A stretch of 45,944 nt of DNA from Acidobacteriota bacterium. Lineage in GTDB: Bacteria; Acidobacteriota; Vicinamibacteria; Vicinamibacterales; UBA2999. Shown here piece after piece: positions 40,909 to 45,944 of this stretch (position 1 is its first letter; every line of letters starts with the position of its first letter). The stretch spans positions 1 to 45,944 of the forward strand of contig JAKFYH010000038.1 in assembly GCA_021730945.1 (NCBI GenBank), read 5' to 3'. Under the pieces are notes generated by a model. It was not told the DNA's origin. It saw only the letters and a program-made list of their open reading frames with translations, and searched no databases. A program made the position numbers and the translations under genes.

Positions 40909-40935
40909 GCATGCTTGTCTAAAAGACAAGCATGC
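40909..40935 (-). promoter_or_regulatory. Palindromic operator upstream of the membrane protein/XRE operon
   Basis: GCATGCTTGTCT-AAA-AGACAAGCATGC is a perfect 12-bp inverted repeat 26 bases before the start codon. On the minus strand, TTGTCT inside it could be a -35 box, with TACTAT 17 bases on as -10. It is the natural binding site for the HTH protein of the operon. It might also act as a hairpin terminator for the gene ending at 40949. Confidence 0.65.
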
Positions 40936-40948
40936 AAGACATTACTGA

Positions 40949-41269
40949 TTACTGCTTGGCGGTCGTCGGGGCGGGCGTGTACTGGACTTCCTTGGCCTTG
41001 AGCGGCTCGGAGCCATCGCCGACATTTACCACTACCCGCAGGCCGACCTTGAGGTCCGATTGGGCGCCCTTGGCCTTGCCGCGCTTGAAGGCCGTGGTCG
41101 GGACGACGGCGAAGGTCGCGTCCTTGCCTTCGGTGGTCTTCATCGACACCTTGTTGCCGTCAATCGCGGTGACGGTGCCCATCAGTTTGTGGTCGTGTCC
41201 CGGATGTGCCAGGGCCAGGCCCGGCATCAGCAGCGTCACGACGAGAGCGGCCAGAAGGATGCGCTTCAT
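40949..41269 (-). CDS. Small periplasmic metal-binding-like protein
   Basis: The 106-residue protein has a signal peptide (ILLAALVVTLLMPGLALAHP), and the mature form begins HPGHDHK, a His-rich metal-binding start. The rest is a small beta-barrel of the DUF5666/OB-like kind (MGTVTAIDGNKVSMKTTEGKDATFAVV, GLRVVVNVGDG). It may carry copper or zinc in the periplasm, but this is inferred from the histidines alone. Its ATG overlaps the TGA of gluQ by 4 bases, an odd pairing with a tRNA-modifying enzyme. Confidence 0.7.
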   Translation of the reverse strand: MKRILLAALVVTLLMPGLALAHPGHDHKLMGTVTAIDGNKVSMKTTEGKDATFAVVPTTAFKRGKAKGAQSDLKVGLRVVVNVGDGSEPLKAKEVQYTPAPTTAKQ

Positions 41270-42093
41270 AGCGGTAGAGTAACAGATCTCCGGGCCAGAT
41301 CGAGTACCGCCTCGGCCGACCACCCCGCGGCACGCAAGTCGCGAACACCCGTGTCGCCGTCGGCCTTGCTGAGCTTGTCGGTAGCCGACTTCATCACCAG
41401 CCCATGATGTGCAAAACGCGGCATGGCGGTGCGCCCGAGCAGCCGCGCCAGCCGGATTTGCCGGCCAGTCGACGCCAGCAGGTCCACGCCGCGAATGACA
41501 TCGGTGATCGCCTGCAGGTGGTCATCGACGGTCACCGCGAACTGGTAGGTCCAGTTGCCCAGCCGGTCGCGCAGCAACAGGTCACCACACTGGGCCGACG
41601 GATCCTGCACCTGCGGCCCGAGGATCTCGTCGAAGAACGACTCCGTCCCCAGCTCGATCCGCAGCCGCCATCCAACGCCGTCGCCAAGCGGCAGGTCGCG
41701 ATCGCGGCAGGTGTTGGGATAGCGCAACTCGGATCCCGGATGCCGGACGCCGGCTCCCGGGTCAGGGGTCCCGACGCCCGCCGCCAGTTCGGCTCGTGTG
41801 CACGAGCACCCGTACACGAGCTCCCGATCGATCAGGGGCTGCAGCGCTTTTCGGTAGACCGCGTCCCGCTCGCTCTGCCGGACGGCCGGGCCGTCGGGCT
41901 GAAAGCCCAGCCACGCCAGGTCCTCCAGGATCGCCGCCTCGTACTCAGGGCGTGACCGCTGGCGGTCGTGGTCCTCGATCCGGAGCAGGACCCGCCCGTC
42001 GCGGTCGTGGGCCGCCTGCCACACGTGGAGGGCATTGACGACGTGGCCGAGGTGCAGGAAGCCGGTGGGGGCCGGAGCGAACCGTGTAATCAC
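41266..42093 (-). CDS. gluQ: Glutamyl-Q tRNA(Asp) synthetase
   Basis: The 275-residue enzyme is a shortened glutamyl-tRNA synthetase that attaches glutamate to queuosine in the anticodon of tRNA-Asp. It shows the class I start VITRFAPAPTGFLHLGHVVNAL, the zinc site C-S-C-T...Y-P-N-T-C, QFAVTVDDHLQAITDVIRGVDLL, and the KLSKADG version of the KMSKS motif. It lacks the anticodon-binding domain, as expected. Between the second Cys and the Tyr of the zinc site there are about 15 extra residues of low complexity (VGTPDPGAGVRHPGSE) compared with E. coli GluQ. The start is probably GTG 42093; ATGs at 42192 and 42201 would add a tail and overlap the divergent kinase gene. Confidence 0.9.
   Translation of the reverse strand: MITRFAPAPTGFLHLGHVVNALHVWQAAHDRDGRVLLRIEDHDRQRSRPEYEAAILEDLAWLGFQPDGPAVRQSERDAVYRKALQPLIDRELVYGCSCTRAELAAGVGTPDPGAGVRHPGSELRYPNTCRDRDLPLGDGVGWRLRIELGTESFFDEILGPQVQDPSAQCGDLLLRDRLGNWTYQFAVTVDDHLQAITDVIRGVDLLASTGRQIRLARLLGRTAMPRFAHHGLVMKSATDKLSKADGDTGVRDLRAAGWSAEAVLDLARRSVTLPL
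41730..41780. repeat. Repeat-like GC insert within gluQ
   Basis: This segment is built of near copies of GGATCCCGGATGCCGGACGC and GGGTCAGGGGTCCCGACGCC. It resembles the intergenic GATC-rich and GGGTCAGG repeats elsewhere in the window, and it codes for the extra loop in the GluQ zinc site. Confidence 0.5.
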
Positions 42094-42199
42094 GAGACCA
42101 CTGGAGGATACCCTGCCGCCACTCGACCGCGCATTCACGCCGCTCGGGGCCGCCGCGGCGACCGCCGGCGCCGGGATTGGCGTATAACCCATTAGCGCC

Positions 42200-44107
42200 A
42201 TGGTCCTGGTCAGTCTGATCTCGCTCTTCGTCTACCTGTTCGGCGCCTATGCCTACGGTGCTGCCACGGTGCTCAGCCTCCGCGAGGCGGCGCCGGTGTG
42301 GGGCCGGCGCGACCGTTCGCTCCGCGTGCAAATGGACAGCGCGCCGATGGCCATCATCGTCATCAGCACGGTGTGGTTTGTCCTGCATACCCTGATCGAG
42401 TTCCGCAACCTCACCGGGGGGAGCGGCCGCGGCTGGCTCGACCTGGGCACGTTCATGGTCTTCTTGTTTCCACCGGTGATCATGCACACGGTCTTTCGCG
42501 AGTCCACGTGCGACGGGGTGGCGGCGCCGCCGATCTATCGCCACCTGCTGCGCGGCATGTACGTGCTGTCGCCGCTGGTCGGGGTGACCACGATCGCCGC
42601 CATCTTCGACGTGATTCCGGTGCCGGTGGATATCGGGCCGTTCATCGGCCTCTCGATCGGCGCGCTGTTCATCCTGGCCAGCCTTTACTCCACCATGCTG
42701 ACGCTGCGGGTACGGCCGGCCGCGCCAACAGCGGCGCAGCATCAACTGCGCACCGTGATGCTGGTGCTCTACGGCTCGCTCGCCCTCGTGTTCGCCGCCA
42801 TGATGTGGCTGCAGGACCAGCGGGTGGCGGGCGCCATTCTCGACCGCGTCGCGCGCTCGTCGCCGCTGTACTTCCTGGTGGCGTCGGTGTACTTCGAGAA
42901 CCGCTTCGCCTTCTACGACCTCGTCGTCAAGCGCGCATTGCTGTTGCTGATGAGCATCGGCGCCCTCGGCGCGGTGTTCGCCCTCGCGCTGCCCTGGCTC
43001 GAACAACTGCCGGCCGGCGCCGCGCGCCCGTGGCTGTTTGCGGTCGCGCTCACGCCGGTGGCCATGATCATGCCGTGGCTGCACGCGCGGATGGAACGCT
43101 GGCTCGACCGGATCTGGCTGGGCCGGGAGTTCACGCCGGTCGAAGCGGTCAAACACGTGCTGGCGGCCATGCAACCGGCCACCGACGAACACATGCTGCT
43201 CTCCACCGCCGAAGCCAAGCTCAGCGAGATCTTCGGCGCCCGCATCGCCGTGCTGATCGGCGACCAGCCGCCCCCGCCCGGCTTGAGCATCGAGTCGGAG
43301 GTCGCCATGCCCAGTCCGCTGGCGGCGCAGCCGGTGCGAATCGCGGTCCTGCGCATGCCCGGGATGCGCCGCATCCTCAGCGAGGACCTGGCGCTGCTGC
43401 GCTCGCTGGCCGGTGTGCTCGGCTTCATGCTCGAGAACCTGCGGCTGCAGCGCAAGCGGCAGGAGCAGGACCTGATCGCGCAGGACCTGCGCTTGCAGTC
43501 CAGCAAGTCTGAGCTCAAGGCGCTGCGGGCCCAGATCAACCCCCACTTCCTGTTCAACGCGCTCAATGCCATCGCATCACTGATCCACACCGACCCGGCC
43601 CGCGCCGACGAAGCCGTCGAGCAACTCGCCGAGGTGTTTCGCTACACGCTGCGCCGATCCGACTCGGAGTGGGCGCCGCTCGACCAGGAGCTGACCTTCG
43701 CGCGCGCCTACCTGGACGTGGAGCAGGCGCGCTTCGGCCAGCGCCTGACCTGCTCCATCGACTCCGACCACACCGCCCCGCCGCCGCAGGTGCCGTCGAT
43801 GCTGCTGCAGACGCTGCTCGAAAACGCCGTCAAGCACGGCGTCTCGCAGACGCGCGACCCCGGGCGCATCGACGTGGTCGTGCGCACCAGCGGCGGCCGG
43901 ATCGCCATCGAGGTCCGCAACACCGGGCCCGGCGCCCAGGGCGGGGGCCGGCCCCCGCGCGAGGGCGAGGGCTTCGGCCTGCACAGCGTGCGCGAACGGC
44001 TGAAGGGACACTTCGGCGACAACGCCACATTCACCTTGATCCGAGACGAGGCGGCCGGCATCACCATTGCCCGCATCACCATGCCGGACGCGCGGGTGGC
44101 GGCATGA
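42200..44107 (+). CDS. LytS-type sensor histidine kinase
   Basis: The 635-residue kinase has seven or more N-terminal helices (ISLFVYLFGAYAYGAATVL; IIVISTVWFVLHTLIEF; further ones to about residue 300). A GAF-like segment follows (about 315-410), then a coiled-coil and a HisKA-7TM/His_kinase module of the LytS type. The phosphorylated His is in RAQINPHFLFNALNAIASLIH (about residue 449). The ATP site holds LLQTLLENAVKHG and GEGFGLHSVRERL. Such kinases sense membrane or wall state and control LytTR regulators. The stop overlaps the next gene by 4 bases. Its ATG overlaps a possible upstream start of the divergent gluQ. Confidence 0.92.
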   Translation: MVLVSLISLFVYLFGAYAYGAATVLSLREAAPVWGRRDRSLRVQMDSAPMAIIVISTVWFVLHTLIEFRNLTGGSGRGWLDLGTFMVFLFPPVIMHTVFRESTCDGVAAPPIYRHLLRGMYVLSPLVGVTTIAAIFDVIPVPVDIGPFIGLSIGALFILASLYSTMLTLRVRPAAPTAAQHQLRTVMLVLYGSLALVFAAMMWLQDQRVAGAILDRVARSSPLYFLVASVYFENRFAFYDLVVKRALLLLMSIGALGAVFALALPWLEQLPAGAARPWLFAVALTPVAMIMPWLHARMERWLDRIWLGREFTPVEAVKHVLAAMQPATDEHMLLSTAEAKLSEIFGARIAVLIGDQPPPPGLSIESEVAMPSPLAAQPVRIAVLRMPGMRRILSEDLALLRSLAGVLGFMLENLRLQRKRQEQDLIAQDLRLQSSKSELKALRAQINPHFLFNALNAIASLIHTDPARADEAVEQLAEVFRYTLRRSDSEWAPLDQELTFARAYLDVEQARFGQRLTCSIDSDHTAPPPQVPSMLLQTLLENAVKHGVSQTRDPGRIDVVVRTSGGRIAIEVRNTGPGAQGGGRPPREGEGFGLHSVRERLKGHFGDNATFTLIRDEAAGITIARITMPDARVAA

Positions 44108-45198
44108 TCCGCGTGGTGCTGGTCGACGACGAGCCGCCGGCGCGCGTCCGCATGCGGCAGTTGCTCGACGCCGCCGGTGGCGTCACGGTGGTCGGCGAAG
44201 CCGGCAGCGCCGTCGAGGCCCGCGAGGTGATCCGCGCGACCCGGCCCGACCTGCTGTTCCTCGACGTCGAAATGCCGGAGGTGCGCGGCACCACGCTCGC
44301 CGCCTCCCTGCCCGAACCCCGTCCCTACATCGTCTTTGCCACCGCCTTCGAAAGCTACGCCCTCGACGCCATCGCCGTCGACGCCACCGACTACCTGCTG
44401 AAGCCGGTCTCGCGCGTCAAGCTGGCGGCCACGCTCGATCGGGTACGGGCACGGCTGGCCAGGCAATCGGATCTTGAACGCGATGTCGAGGCCGGTTCGC
44501 GCGTGCAGTTGCAAATGTGGCCTGGCGCCTTGCCGTCGATCCCCGGCTTCGACTGCGCCGCGGCGTCACTGCCGGCCCGCGGCGTCGGTGGCGATTTCTA
44601 CGATGCCTTCGCGCTGGGCGGGCCCTCGTGGGCATTGCTGCTGGGAGATGCCTCGGGCAAGGGCGTCGCGGCGGGCCTCGTCGCGTCGGCGGTGCAGGCC
44701 CGCGTCCACACCGCGGCCCGGCTGGCGAAGCTGGCGCCTGCCGACCTGATGGCCGCCGTCGATCGCGATGTCTATGCCACCACCGATGGCGCCCGCTACG
44801 CCACCGCGATCTATGCAGTACTCGACGCCGAGACACGCCACCTGTCGCTGGTCAACGCCGGACACCCCGCGGTCATGGTGGTCAACGGCACCTCGGTCAC
44901 CCGCCTCGACGCGTCCGGTCCGGCACTGGGCCTGATCGAGGCGGGGCACTTCTCGTCCCATGCGGTGACACTGGCCCCCGGCGCACTGCTGGTGGCCTAT
45001 ACCGACGGCGTCAACGAGGCCTGCAACGAGGACAATGCCGAGTTTGGCGAGGAGCGGCTGGCATCGTTGCTGGCGGCCAACGACCGACTGCCGGCCGCCG
45101 GGCTCTGTTCCTGTATTCTCGACGCCGTGCGCCAGTATCGCGGCAATCGCCAGGATCAAGACGACGTCACTGCGTTGGTCGTGAGGGCCCTCGGATGA
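44104..45198 (+). CDS. Response regulator with SpoIIE/PP2C-type phosphatase output
   Basis: The 364-residue protein joins a receiver (about 1-120) to a PPM phosphatase of the SpoIIE/RsbU kind (about 135-364). The receiver has acidic pocket DDE at 8-10, phosphorylation site Asp54 in LLFLDVEMPE, and YALDAIAVDATDYLLKPV, which is LytR-like. The phosphatase shows GVGGDFYDAF, LLLGDASGKGVAAGLVAS, VNAGHPAVMVV, VAYTDGVNEA and QDDVTALVV, so the metal-binding Asp residues are present. These enzymes remove phosphate from anti-sigma-factor antagonists. No such partner is in the window. The start and end overlap its two neighbours by 4 bases each. Confidence 0.92.
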   Translation: MIRVVLVDDEPPARVRMRQLLDAAGGVTVVGEAGSAVEAREVIRATRPDLLFLDVEMPEVRGTTLAASLPEPRPYIVFATAFESYALDAIAVDATDYLLKPVSRVKLAATLDRVRARLARQSDLERDVEAGSRVQLQMWPGALPSIPGFDCAAASLPARGVGGDFYDAFALGGPSWALLLGDASGKGVAAGLVASAVQARVHTAARLAKLAPADLMAAVDRDVYATTDGARYATAIYAVLDAETRHLSLVNAGHPAVMVVNGTSVTRLDASGPALGLIEAGHFSSHAVTLAPGALLVAYTDGVNEACNEDNAEFGEERLASLLAANDRLPAAGLCSCILDAVRQYRGNRQDQDDVTALVVRALG

Positions 45199-45932
45199 TC
45201 CGCGCGCTGCTGGTGGACGACGAGCAGCCGGCCCGCGAGCGGCTGCGGCAATTACTCAGCGCCCACCCCGACGTGACCGTGGTCGGCGAAGCCGACGACG
45301 GGATTGAGGCCGCCGAAAAGATCGCTGAACTGGCGCCCGATCTGGTCCTGCTCGACATCCAGATGCCCGGCGCCAGCGGACTCGATGTCGCCGCCTCGCT
45401 GGGACGGCCGCGGCCGGCGGTGATCTTCTGCACGGCCTACGATCAGTACGCCGTCGATGCGTTCGAACTCTCGGCGGTCGACTACCTGCTGAAGCCGGTC
45501 AACCGCGCGCGGCTGGCGGCGGCGCTCGATCGCGTACGCGCGGCCGGCGCGCCGCGCGGCCACGACCGCGCCCTGGACGAGTTGTCGCACGCCACCGGCC
45601 TCTCGCCGACCCGCTTCCTCGCCCGTCGCGGTGCGCGCTTTCGCGTGGTCCCGGTCCACGACGTGGTCGCCTTCACGTTCATCGATGGCGTCACTCACCT
45701 CATCACGCTCACCGAACAGCTCACGATGCAGCCGACCCTGGCGGCGCTGGCCCGCCGGCTCGACAGTGTCACCTTCTTCCAGGTCTCGCGCACGGCCATC
45801 ATCCGTCTCGACGCGGTGCGCGAAGCCAAGCCCTTCGCCGATGGCACGGGAGAGATCACACTCGCCAGCGGCACGACGATGCCGGTGGCGCGGCGGCGCT
45901 GGCGGGCGCTGATCGAGAAACTGGAATCGTAG
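45195..45932 (+). CDS. LytTR-family DNA-binding response regulator
   Basis: The 245-residue protein is a receiver (Asp54 in LVLLDIQMPG, DDE at 8-10, YAVDAFELSAVDYLLKPV) joined to a LytTR DNA-binding domain from about residue 140. The LytTR part shows FLARRGARFRVVPVHDVVAFTFIDGVTHLIT, LAALARRLDSVTFFQVSRTAIIRLDAVRE and ITLASGTTMPVARRR. It is the usual partner of LytS-type kinases. Its receiver is very like that of the preceding gene, pointing to duplication. One kinase would therefore drive both a transcription factor and a phosphatase. The stop codon opens a palindrome at the window edge. Confidence 0.93.
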   Translation: MIRALLVDDEQPARERLRQLLSAHPDVTVVGEADDGIEAAEKIAELAPDLVLLDIQMPGASGLDVAASLGRPRPAVIFCTAYDQYAVDAFELSAVDYLLKPVNRARLAAALDRVRAAGAPRGHDRALDELSHATGLSPTRFLARRGARFRVVPVHDVVAFTFIDGVTHLITLTEQLTMQPTLAALARRLDSVTFFQVSRTAIIRLDAVREAKPFADGTGEITLASGTTMPVARRRWRALIEKLES

Positions 45933-45944
45933 GGCGCGCCCTAC
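45929..45944. repeat. 16-bp palindrome at a stop codon
   Basis: GTAGGGCGCGCCCTAC is a perfect palindrome that includes the TAG of the LytTR gene and reaches the window end. It may be the start of a longer hairpin beyond the edge. Confidence 0.6.

Noticed and set aside
45167-45698. Minus-strand frames opposite the LytTR regulator
   Set aside because: They are shadows; the plus-strand frame has full receiver and LytTR motifs.

Overview
The window is GC-rich (about two thirds G+C by eye) and gene-dense. It most resembles a soil or sediment acidobacterium, probably of the Vicinamibacteria type. That placement is an inference: there is no rRNA here, only family content. The pointers are a PadR regulator overlapping a duplicated MacB/FtsX-like permease with the N-terminal prefix of acidobacterial orphan permeases, many secreted S9 peptidases and esterases, PQQ-type dehydrogenase and c-type cytochromes, and lipoprotein or Sec signals on a large share of the proteins.

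Layout. 1-500: end of a secreted quinoprotein dehydrogenase. 564-4411 (minus): S9 peptidase then NhaC-type antiporter. 4446-9110 (plus): APC permease, an aldo/keto reductase-Rid fusion and a DUF885-like protein, with gaps of 5 and 7 bases. 9180-11135: alpha/beta hydrolase, tRNA-Lys(CTT) and a small cytochrome c, all minus. 11239-14249: PadR regulator plus ADOP permease. 14371-22850: tandem creatininase-like protein, a phosphatase-superfamily lipoprotein with permuted domain order, tannase-like esterase, a second S9 peptidase and NADP isocitrate dehydrogenase. 22929-24443: NTF2-like protein and a divergent HxlR/DoxX pair with a clear operator-promoter. 24551-29140: TolB-like propeller lipoprotein, then an overlapping trio of TAP-like hydrolase lipoprotein, NatA-like ATPase and NatB-like permease. 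29333-33244 (minus): cytochrome c/copper-monooxygenase-like protein with an unknown partner, VanZ-like protein and a small PEGA-like protein. 33269-37059: ApbE flavin transferase (plus) facing a DAACS symporter and a split NosR-like pair. 37127-39632: secreted double-VOC protein, a second PEGA-like paralogue and a beta-propeller. 39633-40216: decayed DNA with repeats. 40207-42093 (minus): XRE/membrane-protein pair, small periplasmic protein and GluQ. 42200-45932: LytS-type kinase with two response regulators.

Functional themes. Extracytoplasmic redox (quinoprotein, two cytochromes, ApbE with a flavin-binding NosR-like module), peptide and ester turnover (S9, TAP-like and tannase-like enzymes beside amino-acid or dicarboxylate carriers), and small autoregulated transport or signalling units.

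The most striking unexplained pattern is in the intergenic DNA. At about ten gene ends the stop codon is followed at once, or within about 15 bases, by a short tandem or inverted repeat. Several unrelated repeat families are involved, and two of them recur at two separate gene ends in the same orientation relative to the upstream gene. One repeat-like segment also appears in frame inside gluQ. The other notable items are the permuted phosphatase, the split NosR-like pair and the rearranged metallo-hydrolase pseudogene.
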